A DNA stretch of 64,000 bases from AC-32 sp963704005 (GCA_963704005.1 CAVPGJ010000002.1:1-64000); one strand, 5' to 3'; numbered from the stretch's first letter, positions 28,152 to 37,137 are shown. Numbers and translations: made by a program. The notes: generated from the sequence alone by a model not told the origin.

Positions 28152-29441
28152 TTAGACCGGGCGTTGCGTGGGCTCGGCGCGGGTTGCAACCGGCGGCGGC
28201 TCCGTCGAGGCCGGCGCAGGTGCGCTCGTCCTGACCCGGCGGGCGAGCGCGAATCCCGCCGCAGCAGCCGCAGCGGCACCCACCGCCGCCGCTGCCCAGA
28301 CCCAGCGCGCGCCGACGACGTCCGTGAGCTTCCCGGCGGCGATCATCCCGATCAGCAGCACCGCGACGTTCGAGCTCATCAGCACTGCGAATGCGCGCCC
28401 GCGCAGTGCGTCCGGCGCGCCACGCTGGACGAGCAGCGCGTTGCAGACGACCGCTGCCCCGTTGCCGCAGCCCGAGATCACGACGCAGGCCGACGCGACC
28501 CAGACGTTGGGTGCCGCGGCGGCAACGCCGATCCCGACCGCCATCAGCGCGAGCGCGGCGCCGTAGACGTTCGCGAGCCCGCGAGTCTCGATCCAGGAGC
28601 CGGCGAGGTAGGCGCCGGCCGCGAGCCCGAGGCCGGCGGAGCCCATCATCAGCCCGAGCCCGAAGCTGCCGCCCGAGAACGTCACCAGCGCGAGGTTTGG
28701 CTCGGACACGTTCACGGCGGCGTTCGCCACCATGGCGATGTTCCACGCGACCAGGACGGTCAGGAGCCCGGGTGAGCTGACCGTGAGCGCGAAGCCCTCC
28801 TTGAGGTCCTGCCAGTGGCCGTGGCTGGCCGCCGCCGCCTCCTGGAACATCCGTTGCGGGATCCCGACCAGCAGCAACGCCGAGAGCAGGAACGTGAAGG
28901 CGTTGATCCAGTACGCCGCATCGACCCCGGCCGTCGCGGCGAGCGCGCCGCCGAGGACCGAGCCCGCGGCCCAGGTGATGTTGTCGACGGTCTGTAGGAG
29001 CGAGTTCGCGCCGGGCAGGTCCTCGTCCTCGACCAGGTTCGGGATGGCGGCGTAGACCGCCGGCCGGAAGAAGCCCGTCGCGATGCCGACGACAGCGGCC
29101 AGCACGACGATCTGCGTGGCACTCGTGGTGAACGTCAGCGCGGCGAATGCGCAGAAGCGGACGAGGTCGGAGCCGATCATCAGGGCGCGGCGCGACAACC
29201 GGTCGATCAGCGGCCCCGCGAACACGCCGATCGCGAACGTCGGCAGCAGGTCGGCGATCAGCAGGGCGGCGATCCACGTCGACGAGTGCGTCCGGTCGTA
29301 GACGTCGACCTCGAGCGCGACGAGAGCCAGCCACGTGCCGGCGCCCGAGCCCAGCGTTGCGAGGAAGAGGCGGCGGAAGCCTGGCTCGCGGCCCAGCAGT
29401 CCTCCTCGGCTGGGGCTTTCGGGCGAATGGAGGCGGCCCAT
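28152..29441 (-). CDS. MFS permease
   Basis: Major facilitator protein of 429 residues resembling the MFS_3/enterobactin-exporter-like group: the N-terminal GFRRLFLATLGSGAGTWL, the loop GPLIDRLSRRALMIGSDLVR (Asp-Arg loop between helices 2 and 3), AIPNLVEDEDLPGANSL and the WINAFTFLLSALLL helix. Such proteins export varied compounds; no substrate can be given. About 12 helices, with a Pro/Thr-rich C-terminal tail. ATG 29441 has TACCGT (29455-29450) ending 8 nt upstream. It lies 14 nt before the meaB start but meaB has its own -10 box in that gap. Confidence 0.88.
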   Translation of the reverse strand: MGRLHSPESPSRGGLLGREPGFRRLFLATLGSGAGTWLALVALEVDVYDRTHSSTWIAALLIADLLPTFAIGVFAGPLIDRLSRRALMIGSDLVRFCAFAALTFTTSATQIVVLAAVVGIATGFFRPAVYAAIPNLVEDEDLPGANSLLQTVDNITWAAGSVLGGALAATAGVDAAYWINAFTFLLSALLLVGIPQRMFQEAAAASHGHWQDLKEGFALTVSSPGLLTVLVAWNIAMVANAAVNVSEPNLALVTFSGGSFGLGLMMGSAGLGLAAGAYLAGSWIETRGLANVYGAALALMAVGIGVAAAAPNVWVASACVVISGCGNGAAVVCNALLVQRGAPDALRGRAFAVLMSSNVAVLLIGMIAAGKLTDVVGARWVWAAAAVGAAAAAAAGFALARRVRTSAPAPASTEPPPVATRAEPTQRPV

Positions 29442-29500
29442 TCGTTCCTACGGTAACAGCCCGTTCCGCCCTCGAACGAGGGGTTTTTCGGCCCGGTCCG

Positions 29501-30637
29501 TTACGGCCGTGTCTGAACGAGCGGGCCTACCCGCTCGAGCGCCTCGGCGAGGAAGCGGTGCTCGTCCTCCGTGCCGACGGTCACCCGGATCGCCCCGGGT
29601 GCGCCGAAGCCGTGCGTCGGCCGGACGATCACTCCCTCCCGTAGCAACCGCTCGAAGAACGGCCGCGAGTCCTCCGCGACCTGGGCGAAGAGGAAGTTCC
29701 CGACGGCGGGCCCGGCCGGGTCGAGCCCGTGCTCGCGCAGGATCTCGCAGAGCCGGGTGCGGCCCACGGCGTTCAGCGCGCGCCGCCGCGCGAGCTCGTC
29801 GGGCGAGTCGAGGCTGGCGAGTGCCGCCTCCTGCGCCGGCGTGGTGATGTCGAAGGCGCGGCGCACCTTGCCGATCGCGGTCACGACGGCCGCCGGCGCG
29901 GCCGCGTAGCCGACGCGTAGGCCCGCGAGGCCGTAGATCTTCGAGAACGTACGGAGGACGACGACCCGCCGGCCGCCCTTGAGGTACTCCTCGATCCCGT
30001 CGGGGTAGTCGGGGTCGTCGATGTACTCGAGGTAGGCCTGGTCGAGGACGGTCAGCACGTGCGGCGGGACGCGCTCGAAGTAGGCGTCGAGCTCCTCGCG
30101 GGTGTTGGTGGTGCCGGTCGGATTGTTGGGGAGGCACACGTAGGCGAGCTTCGTGCGCGGGCCGATCCCCTCGAGCATCGCCTCGAGGTCGTAGCGCTCG
30201 TCGCGGAGCGGGACGAGGCGCGGGACCGCGGCGAGCTTGCGGGCGTCGATGACGTAGCTCGGGAAGGACGGCCAGCCGCAGACGATCTCGTCGCCGGGCT
30301 CGAGCGACGCCAGGCTGAGGCAATCGACGAGGCCGTCGGAGCCGGCGCCGACGGCGACCTCCTCGAAGCGGAGCCCGAGCCGCTCGGCGAGCGCGGCCCG
30401 CAGCCGGTAGGCGCCGCCGTCCGGGTAGCGGTTCAGCTCGGCAGTCGCCCGCTCGATCGCCTCGCGCGCCGCGGGGAAGGGGCCGAACGGGCCTTCGTTG
30501 GAGGCGAGCTTGACCACGCGCTCGAGCCCGAGCTCGCGCTGGACCTCTTCGACGGGCACACCCGGCTCGTAGGGCACGAGGTCATTGACGGCGGGCCTGA
30601 AGAAGCTGTCCGCGATCTCGGCGAGGGGTCCAGGCAC
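29501..30637 (-). CDS. hisC: histidinol-phosphate aminotransferase-family enzyme
   Basis: Fold-type I PLP aminotransferase of 378 residues. Landmarks: VVKLASNEGPFGP, the PLP lysine in TFSKIYGLAGLRVGY near 230, PNNPTGT near 168 and the C-terminal arginine region VIVRPTHGFGAPGAIRVTVGT, all typical of HisC, although the same subfamily includes aromatic and phenylalanine aminotransferases. No other histidine genes are near, so HisC is the best but not the only call. Start GTG 30637 has TAGCAT (30649-30644) ending 6 nt upstream, predicting a leaderless message. Confidence 0.85.
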   Translation of the reverse strand: MPGPLAEIADSFFRPAVNDLVPYEPGVPVEEVQRELGLERVVKLASNEGPFGPFPAAREAIERATAELNRYPDGGAYRLRAALAERLGLRFEEVAVGAGSDGLVDCLSLASLEPGDEIVCGWPSFPSYVIDARKLAAVPRLVPLRDERYDLEAMLEGIGPRTKLAYVCLPNNPTGTTNTREELDAYFERVPPHVLTVLDQAYLEYIDDPDYPDGIEEYLKGGRRVVVLRTFSKIYGLAGLRVGYAAAPAAVVTAIGKVRRAFDITTPAQEAALASLDSPDELARRRALNAVGRTRLCEILREHGLDPAGPAVGNFLFAQVAEDSRPFFERLLREGVIVRPTHGFGAPGAIRVTVGTEDEHRFLAEALERVGPLVQTRP

Positions 30638-30646
30638 GCGCCGATG

Positions 30647-31186
30647 CTACTCGGGCAGCCAGCCCGGCCGGTACCGGGAGCGCGTGTAGCCCGGGAGCCC
30701 CGCGTACGCCTCCTTCGGGCTCGTCGTCTCCTGCTCGACGCCGACGTCGTGCTCGAGCGCGAGCGGCTCGACCGGGTAGACGATCCCGCTCACCTTCCGG
30801 CCGCGGGCCCCGACGGCAAGCACGACCGCAGGCCCGTCGCCCGCGCCGACGATGATGTGGTTCGTCTCGGGCGGGCAGTGCACGAAGTCCCATTGCCTGA
30901 GCGGCCGCTCCTGGCCCTCGACGAGCAGCAGGCACTCGCCTGCGAGGACGAGGAAGTCCTCCTGCGCCCGCTCGCGGTGGTAGTAACCGAGCGACTGGCC
31001 CGGCTCGAGCACGTTCAGGTTCAGCCCGAGCTGCTTGAAGCGGCGCTTGCCCTCGAAGTTGCAGAAGAACCCGAACCGAACGGTGTCCTCCCACCGGCTG
31101 TCGGTCGCGTTGATCACGAACCAGCCGTCGCCGTCGGCTACCAGGCCGTACTTGGTCTCACGCGGCACGATCTCCGGAACGGGCAT
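30647..31186 (-). CDS. cupin-domain protein
   Basis: Cupin of 179 residues with a single beta-barrel domain: motif 1 around GQSLGYYHRERAQEDFLVLAGE and motif 2 around WDFVHCPPETNHIIVGAGDGP, which contain the histidine and glutamate metal ligands. Function unknown. The start ATG 31186 is preferred over ATG 31228 because TATCCT (31201-31196) ends 9 nt before it, the spacing seen at neighbouring genes. It lies 9 nt upstream of hisC on the same strand, though hisC has its own box within it. Confidence 0.82.
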   Translation of the reverse strand: MPVPEIVPRETKYGLVADGDGWFVINATDSRWEDTVRFGFFCNFEGKRRFKQLGLNLNVLEPGQSLGYYHRERAQEDFLVLAGECLLLVEGQERPLRQWDFVHCPPETNHIIVGAGDGPAVVLAVGARGRKVSGIVYPVEPLALEHDVGVEQETTSPKEAYAGLPGYTRSRYRPGWLPE

Positions 31187-31195
31187 CGCCGGTGG

Positions 31196-31228
31196 AGGAT
31201 ATTCGTCGTATGCCCGACGCACTAGCAT
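31196..31228. promoter_or_regulatory. divergent -10 boxes of the cupin and pntAA genes
   Basis: TATCCT on the minus strand (31201-31196), 9 nt from ATG 31186; TAGCAT on the plus strand (31223-31228), 9 nt from ATG 31238. The two start codons are 51 bp apart, so both transcripts would be leaderless. Confidence 0.55.
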
Positions 31229-31237
31229 CCCCCCGGC

Positions 31238-32326
31238 ATGAAGATCGGGGTTCCGAGAGAGACGGCAGCCGGCGAGCGGCGCGTGGCGCTCGTGCCGGAG
31301 GTCGTCGGCAAGCTCGTCCCAGCCGGCTTCGAGGTGCTCGTGCAGCGCGGCGCGGGCGAGGCGGCGTCGTTCCCGGACGCGGCGTACGAGGAGGCCGGCG
31401 CACGGCTGGTCGACGCCTGGGCCGACTCCGAGGCCGTGGTCAAGGTGCAGAAGCCGGGCGAGGAGGAGGCCGGCCTGCTGACCGACGGCCAGGTGCTGAT
31501 CGGCTTCCTGCAGCCGCTCACCGACAAGGAGGGGATCGCGCGCCTCGCCGAGCGCGGCGTGGTCGCCTTCGCGATGGAGTCGATCCCGCGCATCACGCGC
31601 GCCCAGGCGATGGACGCCCTCTCGTCGCAGGCGACCGTCTCCGGCTACAAGGCGACGTTGCTGGCGGCCGAGCGGCTCCCGAAGTTCTTCCCGATGCTGA
31701 TGACCGCAGCCGGAACCGTGACGCCGGCGAAGGCGCTCGTCCTCGGCGCCGGAGTCGCGGGCCTGCAGGCGATCGCCACGGCGCGCCGGCTGGGCGCGGT
31801 CGTGACCGGCTTCGACGTGCGGCCGGTCGTCCGCGAGCAAATCGAGAGCCTCGGCGCCAACTGGCTCGACCTCGGCATCGTCGGCGAGGAGACCGAGGGC
31901 GGCTACGCGCAGGAGCTGACCGAGGAGCAGCAGCGTCAGCAGCAGGTCGAGCTCGAGCGGCGCCTGCCCGAGTTCGACGTCGTGATCACGACCGCGCTGA
32001 TCCCGGGACGGCCGGCTCCGCGTCTGATCCCCGCGAGCGCGGTGGCCGCGATGCGCCCCGGGTCGGTGATCGTCGACCTCGCCGCCGAGGCGGGTGGGAA
32101 CTGCGAGCTGACCGAGCCCGGCGAGGAGGTCGTGCGCGACGGCGTGACCATCGTCGGCTTCACCAACCTGCCGAGCACGATGCCCTACCACGCGAGCCAG
32201 CTCTACGCGCGGAACGTGCACGCGCTCCTGCTCCACCTCGCGCCCGAGGGTGAGCTCGTGCTCGACTTCGACGACGAGATCACGGCCGGCGCCTGCGTAA
32301 CGCGCAAGGAAGAGGTTCCCGCGTGA
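31238..32326 (+). CDS. pntAA: NAD(P) transhydrogenase subunit alpha part 1
   Basis: Soluble NAD(H)-binding subunit (dI) of proton-translocating transhydrogenase, 362 residues, as in organisms where PntA is split in two. Landmarks: MKIGVPRETAAGERRVALVP, LSSQATVSGYKATLLAAE, the NAD-binding VLGAGVAGLQAIATARRLGA and RPAPRLIPASAVAAMRPGSVIVD. The complex transfers hydride between NADH and NADP+ using the proton gradient, supplying NADPH. ATG 31238 with TAGCAT 9 nt upstream. The next gene of the operon follows after a 193-bp leader containing a structured RNA. Confidence 0.95.
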   Translation: MKIGVPRETAAGERRVALVPEVVGKLVPAGFEVLVQRGAGEAASFPDAAYEEAGARLVDAWADSEAVVKVQKPGEEEAGLLTDGQVLIGFLQPLTDKEGIARLAERGVVAFAMESIPRITRAQAMDALSSQATVSGYKATLLAAERLPKFFPMLMTAAGTVTPAKALVLGAGVAGLQAIATARRLGAVVTGFDVRPVVREQIESLGANWLDLGIVGEETEGGYAQELTEEQQRQQQVELERRLPEFDVVITTALIPGRPAPRLIPASAVAAMRPGSVIVDLAAEAGGNCELTEPGEEVVRDGVTIVGFTNLPSTMPYHASQLYARNVHALLLHLAPEGELVLDFDDEITAGACVTRKEEVPA

Positions 32327-32428
32327 GCCCGGCGCCGACGCTCGCGCACCTGACCGGCCTGGGGACAAATCGGCACGAACCCGGCACGGCCCGGTCACAG
32401 ACATGTAGGAGCTCGGCTGGTAGCGTCG

Positions 32429-32486
32429 CCCGTGAGGGAGGCGGGACAGCAAGCCCCACCCAGGGTGGGGGATGCCGCCTTACGGG
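32429..32486 (+). ncRNA. candidate structured leader RNA before pntAB
   Basis: Three nested perfect helices: 32429-32433 with 32482-32486 (CCCGT/ACGGG); 32440-32444 with 32475-32479 (GGCGG/CCGCC); 32454-32460 with 32464-32470 (CCCCACC/GGTGGGG). The inner loops GACAGCAAG and GATG, and the outer loop GAGGGA opposite TT, are purine-rich, as in ligand-binding RNAs. It ends 33 nt before the pntAB start. I do not recognise a known riboswitch class. Confidence 0.5.
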
Positions 32487-32519
32487 ACCAATCGGCGCGG
32501 CCGCGGGGGGCTTGGCCCT

Positions 32520-32858
32520 ATGAGCCACAACACGCTGCTCGTTTTCGAGCTGACCATCCTCGTGCTCGCGATCTTCCTCGGCGTCGAGGTGATCTCGAAG
32601 GTGCCGACGCTGCTCCACACGCCCTTGATGTCAGGCACGAACGCCATCCACGGCATCGTCATCGTCGGCGCGATGATCGTCCTCGGCTCCCCGCACAAGG
32701 ACACATTCGACTGGGTGATCGGCTTCCTCGCCGTTGTGCTCGGCTCCGCGAACGTCGTCGGCGGCTTCGTCGTCACCGACCGCATGCTGGAGATGTTCAA
32801 GAAACGCGAGGCGCCCAAGCCGGCGGACGGCGGGCACGACGGCAAGAACGCCGAATGA
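32520..32858 (+). CDS. pntAB: NAD(P) transhydrogenase subunit alpha part 2
   Basis: Small membrane subunit of the transhydrogenase, 112 residues with three to four helices (LLVFELTILVLAIFLGVEVI, NAIHGIVIVGAMIVLG, WVIGFLAVVLGSANVVGGFV), containing the TDRMLEMF segment typical of the end of PntA domain II. ATG 32520 is chosen as the start of the family-like sequence; ATG 32472 lies within the structured leader and would add residues that do not match. A G-run about 10 nt upstream could be the ribosome site. The stop overlaps pntB by 4 bp (ATGA). Confidence 0.92.
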   Translation: MSHNTLLVFELTILVLAIFLGVEVISKVPTLLHTPLMSGTNAIHGIVIVGAMIVLGSPHKDTFDWVIGFLAVVLGSANVVGGFVVTDRMLEMFKKREAPKPADGGHDGKNAE

Positions 32859-34246
32859 GCACGAACCTCGCGAACCTCCTCTACCTGATCCCGATCGCGA
32901 GCTTCATCCTCGCGCTGCGCTTCCTCTCCAACCCGGCGCACGCGCGGCGCGGCAACCAGATCGGCGCGGTCGGGATGCTGGTCGCGATCGTCGTCACCTG
33001 GATCAAGACGGGCACCACGAGCTGGTGGGCGATCGCGGTCGGCATGTTGATCGGCGGAGGCTTCGGGGCGGTCGCCGCGCGGCGCGTGAAGATGACGGCG
33101 ATGCCGCAGATGGTGGCGCTGTTCAACGGCGTCGGCGGCGGAGCGGCTGCGCTGATCGCGCTCGCGGAGCTGCACAGGATCCTCCCCGAGCCGGGCACGC
33201 CGAAGCTCGACATCGGCGTGGCGATCGCGCTCTCCGGGCTGATCGGCGCGATCTCCTTCTCCGGCTCGATGGTCGCGTTCGCGAAGCTGCAGGAGCTGAT
33301 CAAGGGCCGGCCGATCACTTATCCCGGCCAGAAGTTCGTCAACCTCGCGCTGCTCGCCGCTTGTGTGGGGCTCGCGGTGACCCTGGACTCCGGCGTGCAG
33401 GACGAATGGCTGCTCTGGGTCGTGATCGGCGGCGGTGCGCTCTTCGGCGTCCTGTTCGTGCTCCCGATCGGCGGCGCAGACATGCCGGTCGTGATCTCGC
33501 TGCTGAACGCGTTCACCGGCCTGGCGGTGGCGGTCGGAGGCTTCGAGCTCGAGAACAACGTCATGATCGTCGCGGGTGCGCTCGTCGGCGCCTCGGGCAC
33601 GCTGCTGACGATGCTGATGGGCCGCGCGATGAACCGCTCGATCGGAAACGTCCTCTTCGGCGCCTTCGGCCAGGTCAGCCCACAGGCGGCCGTCGCGGCC
33701 GCGACCGACGGCGGCACGGTCCGCTCGGCGAGCGCCGAGGACGTCGCCGTGATGCTCGCCTACGCGCACAAGGTCGTCTTCGTGCCCGGGTACGGCCTCG
33801 CGGTCGCGCAGGCCCAGCACGATGTCCGCCAGCTCGCCGACCTGCTCGAGGCGAAGGGCGTCGAGGTCTCCTACGCGATCCACCCGGTCGCCGGCCGGAT
33901 GCCCGGGCACATGAACGTCCTTCTGGCCGAGGCCAACGTGCCCTACCCGCAGCTGAAGGAGATGGACGAGATCAATCCCGAGTTCGGCCGCACCGACGTG
34001 GCGGTCGTCGTCGGGGCCAACGACGTCGTCAACCCCGACGCGCGCAACAACCAGGGCAGCCCGATCTACGGGATGCCGATCCTGAACGTCGACCAGGCCA
34101 ACGCGGTCGTCGTCCTCAAGCGCAGCATGAACCCTGGCTTCGCCGGGATCGAGAATCCGCTCTTCTACAACCCGAAGACCGTGATGCTGTTCGGCGACGC
34201 GAAGGATTCGATCGACAAGCTGATCGCCGACGTCAAGGACCTGTAG
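32855..34246 (+). CDS. pntB: NAD(P) transhydrogenase subunit beta
   Basis: Beta subunit of 463 residues: about nine membrane helices (dII) followed by the NADP(H)-binding dIII domain. Landmarks: MTAMPQMVALFNGVGGGAAAL, IGGADMPVVISLLNAFTGLA, the dIII fingerprint VPGYGLAVAQAQHDVRQLAD, HPVAGRMPGHMNVLLAEA and VVVGANDVVNPDARN. Forms the proton channel with PntAB and hands hydride to NADP+. Start ATG 32855 overlaps pntAB (ATGA). Downstream is a perfect hairpin at 34317-34339. Confidence 0.96.
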   Translation: MSTNLANLLYLIPIASFILALRFLSNPAHARRGNQIGAVGMLVAIVVTWIKTGTTSWWAIAVGMLIGGGFGAVAARRVKMTAMPQMVALFNGVGGGAAALIALAELHRILPEPGTPKLDIGVAIALSGLIGAISFSGSMVAFAKLQELIKGRPITYPGQKFVNLALLAACVGLAVTLDSGVQDEWLLWVVIGGGALFGVLFVLPIGGADMPVVISLLNAFTGLAVAVGGFELENNVMIVAGALVGASGTLLTMLMGRAMNRSIGNVLFGAFGQVSPQAAVAAATDGGTVRSASAEDVAVMLAYAHKVVFVPGYGLAVAQAQHDVRQLADLLEAKGVEVSYAIHPVAGRMPGHMNVLLAEANVPYPQLKEMDEINPEFGRTDVAVVVGANDVVNPDARNNQGSPIYGMPILNVDQANAVVVLKRSMNPGFAGIENPLFYNPKTVMLFGDAKDSIDKLIADVKDL

Positions 34247-34316
34247 GAGGGCTTGACGAAACCTAGTCTGTGCCGTCGGGCCGCGCTGTCCGCCCCGAGG
34301 CCGCGTCCTCAGTCGC

Positions 34317-34339
34317 CCCTGTAGTCATCCACTACAGGG
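34317..34339. terminator. hairpin between convergent pntB and ABC transporter genes
   Basis: Perfect 9-bp stem (CCCTGTAGT/ACTACAGGG) with a CATCC loop, 70 nt after pntB and 69 nt after the convergent permease stop. No U-run follows on either strand, so it is at best a factor-assisted or mRNA-end hairpin. The rest of the 160-bp gap shows nothing else clear. Confidence 0.5.
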
Positions 34340-34407
34340 ACTCCCTCCGTCCTTGCCTCGGAACGGCCATCGCACCCCGACGACGAGCGAGGTTCCGCCA
34401 AGCCCTC

Positions 34408-35142
34408 CTAGGCCGTTCGGCGCTGCAGGGTCAGCGCGCCCAGGAGCAGCGCGAGCAACGTCGCCCCGAGGACGACGCACACGTCGACGGTGAAGCGCAC
34501 GTCGAACTCGTCCGCGATCGCGTGCGCAAGGGCGTCGTAGGCATAGGTGAGGGGCAGCGCGGCCGAGAGCACGCGCAGCCAGTCGGCCATCTGGTCGCGG
34601 GCGACGAACAGGCCGCACAGCAGCATCTGGGGCAGCACGATCGCGGGCATGAACTGCACCGCCTGGAACTCCGTCGACGCGAAGGCGCTGGCGAACAGGC
34701 CGAGGGCCATCCCGAGCACCGCATTGCCGATCGCAAGCGCGACGACCGCCCAGACCGGCCCGTCGGTGTGGAGGTCGAGCCAGGTGAAGGCAATCGCCGA
34801 GACGACACCTGCCTGAACTGCGGCCATCGAGGCGAAGGCCGCCGCGTAGCCCGCGAGGAGGTCGAGCTTCGCGAGGGGCAGCGTCATCAGTCGCTCCAGC
34901 GTGCCGGTCGTGCGCTCGCGCAGCATCGTCACCGAGGTGACGACGAACATCGAGACGAATGGGAACAGACCGAGCAGCGGGCCGCCGACATGCTGGAAGA
35001 CCTGCTCGCGGCCGGCGAAGAGCTCGTGGAGGAGGATGATCAGCAGCGACGGGACGCCGATCAGGAGGCCGACGGTCCGCGGGTCGCGCCGCAGTTGCGT
35101 CAGGACGCGCAGCGCGACCGCAGCCGCGACACGAGGGCTCAC
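34408..35142 (-). CDS. ABC-2 type transporter permease
   Basis: Membrane subunit of an ABC exporter, 244 residues, with six helices (LLIGVPSLLIILLHELF onward) and the SVTMLRERTTGTLERLMTLPL segment typical of ABC-2/DrrB-like permeases. Substrate unknown; such pairs export drugs, antibiotics or polysaccharide parts. Start GTG 35142 overlaps the ATPase stop by 4 bp (GTGA), so both subunits are translationally coupled. Convergent with pntB. Confidence 0.88.
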   Translation of the reverse strand: MSPRVAAAVALRVLTQLRRDPRTVGLLIGVPSLLIILLHELFAGREQVFQHVGGPLLGLFPFVSMFVVTSVTMLRERTTGTLERLMTLPLAKLDLLAGYAAAFASMAAVQAGVVSAIAFTWLDLHTDGPVWAVVALAIGNAVLGMALGLFASAFASTEFQAVQFMPAIVLPQMLLCGLFVARDQMADWLRVLSAALPLTYAYDALAHAIADEFDVRFTVDVCVVLGATLLALLLGALTLQRRTA

Positions 35143-35858
35143 CCCCGCTCCTCCTCGATCAGGCGCAGGAAGACCTCTTCGAGGTCGCGGGCGCCCGTCC
35201 GCTGCCGGAGCTCGTCGGGCCCCCCGGTCGCGAGCAGCCGCCCTTCCCGCAGCAGCAGCAGCTCGTCGCAGCGGTCCGCCTCGTCCATCACGTGGCTCGA
35301 GACGAGCACCGTGCGGCCCTCCTCGGCCAGCGTGTGGAACGTGCTCCAGAGCTCTCGCCGCAAGAGCGGGTCCAGCCCCACCGTCGGCTCGTCGAGCACG
35401 AGCAGCTCGGGATCGCCGAGCAGCGCGCTTGCCAGCGAGACCCGGGCCCGCTGGCCGCCGGAGAGGCGATTGACGACCCTGTCGGCCCACTCGACCAGGT
35501 CGACCGTCTCGAGCGCAGGCTCGATGCGCGCCGCGGGCACGGAGAGGACCCGCGCGAAGAAGCGCAGGTTTTCCCGGATCGTGAGGTCGCCGTAGACGGA
35601 CGGCGCCTGCGTCACGTACGCCACCCGGCGCCGCAGCTCCGGCGAGCCGGCCGGGCTGCCGAGGACGGTGATCGATCCCCCGCGCACTCGCTGGACGCCG
35701 ACGATCGAGCGCATCAGGGTCGACTTCCCACTGCCGTTCGGCCCCAGCAGTCCGGTGACCCGGCCGCGGGCGACCGCAAGCGAGAGCCGATGGAGGACGT
35801 CGACGCCGTTGCGGACGACCTCCAGCTCCTCGACCACGATCCCAGCAGGCACCGACAT
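35139..35858 (-). CDS. ABC transporter ATP-binding protein (DrrA-like)
   Basis: Nucleotide-binding subunit of 239 residues: Walker A GPNGSGKST near 39, Q-loop YVTQAPSVYGDLT, signature LSGGQRARVSLASALL, Walker B LLVLDEPTVGLDP, H-loop VLVSSHVMDEADR. The order and the YGDLTIRENL segment place it with the ABC-2 exporter ATPases. Works with the overlapping permease gene. ATG 35858 has a GATACT box (35872-35867) ending 8 nt upstream, and the divergent ornithine cyclodeaminase-family gene begins 38 bp away. Confidence 0.9.
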   Translation of the reverse strand: MSVPAGIVVEELEVVRNGVDVLHRLSLAVARGRVTGLLGPNGSGKSTLMRSIVGVQRVRGGSITVLGSPAGSPELRRRVAYVTQAPSVYGDLTIRENLRFFARVLSVPAARIEPALETVDLVEWADRVVNRLSGGQRARVSLASALLGDPELLVLDEPTVGLDPLLRRELWSTFHTLAEEGRTVLVSSHVMDEADRCDELLLLREGRLLATGGPDELRQRTGARDLEEVFLRLIEEERG

Positions 35859-35895
35859 CGGCCGCGAGTATCCCGCGACTAGGCTTCGCGGCCAA

Positions 35896-36896
35896 GTGAT
35901 CCCCGTCTTCTCAGCCGCGGCGGTCGAGGCGGCCGTCCCGCCGGAGCGGGCGATCGAGGCGGTGCGCGAGGCGTTCCTGGCCTACGCGCGCGGCGAGTGG
36001 TCGATGCCGCCCAAGGTCTACGTGCCGGCGTACCCGGCAGGCGACTTCCGGGCGATGCCGGTGCTCGGCGAGGGGCACGCCGCGTTGAAGTGGGTGACGT
36101 CGTTCCCGGGGAACCCGGCGCGCGGCCTGCCGACGGTGTCCGGGCTCGTGCTGCTCTCGGACGCCTCGAACGGCTCTCTCGTGGCGGTGCTCGACGCCGG
36201 GGCGGTCACTGCGCTGCGAACGGGCGCGGCAGCGGTGCTCGCGGCGGAGACGCTGGGGCGCCGCGAAGCGGACAGCGCAGCCGTCGTCGGCGCCGGCGTC
36301 AACGGGAAGGCGGCTGCGCGGACGTTCCTCGCACGCGGTCGCAGCGTCTCGCTCTGGGATGTCGACCGGAAACGAGCCGAAGCGGCGGCCGCGGAGCTCG
36401 GCGCCTCGCTGGCCGGCTCGCAGGAGGAGGCGCTCGCCGCCGACCTGCTCGTGACGATGACGCCCGGCCACGAGGTGCTGCTTCCCGAAGGAACGCTCCG
36501 GGCCGGGCAGCACGTCAGCCTGATGGGCGCCGACGGGCCCGGCAAGGCGGAGATTGCAGTCGAGGAGCTCGTGCGGACGCACGTTTTCTGTGACGACTGG
36601 GGGCAGTCGGGATCATCCGGAGCACTCGATCCCAATGCCCGGGTCCGGCTCTATGCCGACGACTGGGAACAAGCTAGCCACAACGGCGACCTCGCACAGG
36701 CGGTCGAGGCGGGGGCCATCACGCAGGACGACGTGACCCGCTCGGCGACGTTCTCGGGGGCACGGCGCCCGGGCGCGAGTCTCCGGATGACATCACCCTG
36801 TTCGACAGCACCGGCCTGGCGATCCAGGATCTCGCCATCGCGCTCGCGGCGATGGAGCGCGAGAACGAGCTGGACCTGCCGACGATCGAGCTCTAG
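35896..36896 (+). CDS. ornithine cyclodeaminase / mu-crystallin family protein, frameshifted
   Basis: About 333 residues after one indel near 36743. Family landmarks: PPERAIEAVREAFLAYARGE, PKVYVPAYPAGDFRAMPVL, LKWVTSFPGNPARGLPTVSG, ALRTGAAAVLAAETLGRR, the NAD-binding VVGAGVNGKAAARTF and FCDDWGQ. Family members include ornithine cyclodeaminase, alanine dehydrogenase and ketimine reductases, so the substrate is open. As the sequence stands the frame runs away after DDVTR; adding one base gives LGDVLGGTAPGRE and the proper end TIEL at 36896. Start GTG 35896, with TAGGCT (35880-35885) 10 nt upstream. A second copy of the 3' end lies at 37156-37395. Confidence 0.85.
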
Positions 36897-36937
36897 CAGG
36901 CAGGTTGAAGATCCCGACGCTTCGTGCTTAGCTCATT

Positions 36938-37137
36938 GTGGTGGTCAAGCTCGCGGGCATCGTTGGCGCCTGGTCGGGATCGCAATCTCGATTGTCTTCA
37001 CCGAAGTCATCTTCCCGAACCACTACGAGTGGCCGATTATTTTCCAGGGCGTCGGTGCTGTGCTCGGGTGGCTGATCGGTACAACCCTCGTTCGCCGGCA
37101 CCGCGAGCGGTCGGGTCGCATCGCGATCAAGCACTAG
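36938..37137 (+). CDS. small two-helix membrane protein, probably frameshifted
   Basis: The frame ending at 37137 encodes VGIAISIVFTEVIFPNHYE, then an IIFQGVGAVLGWLIGTTLVR helix and a basic tail, but has no start codon. A second frame from GTG 36938 gives VVVKLAGIVGAW. Adding one base near 36975 would join them as a 66-residue protein with two membrane helices. I recognise no family. It lies between the two copies of the cyclodeaminase 3' end. Confidence 0.4.

Noticed and set aside
29460..29500. Intrinsic terminator after hisC (TTTTT run near 29485)
   Set aside because: There is a T-run but no convincing stem next to it in the right orientation.
31187..31228. ATG 31228 as start of the cupin gene
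   Set aside because: It overlaps the -10 box of pntAA, and a TATCCT box is placed 9 nt before ATG 31186.
32472..32519. ATG 32472 as start of pntAB
   Set aside because: It lies within the structured leader and adds Arg/Gly-rich residues not expected before the first membrane helix.
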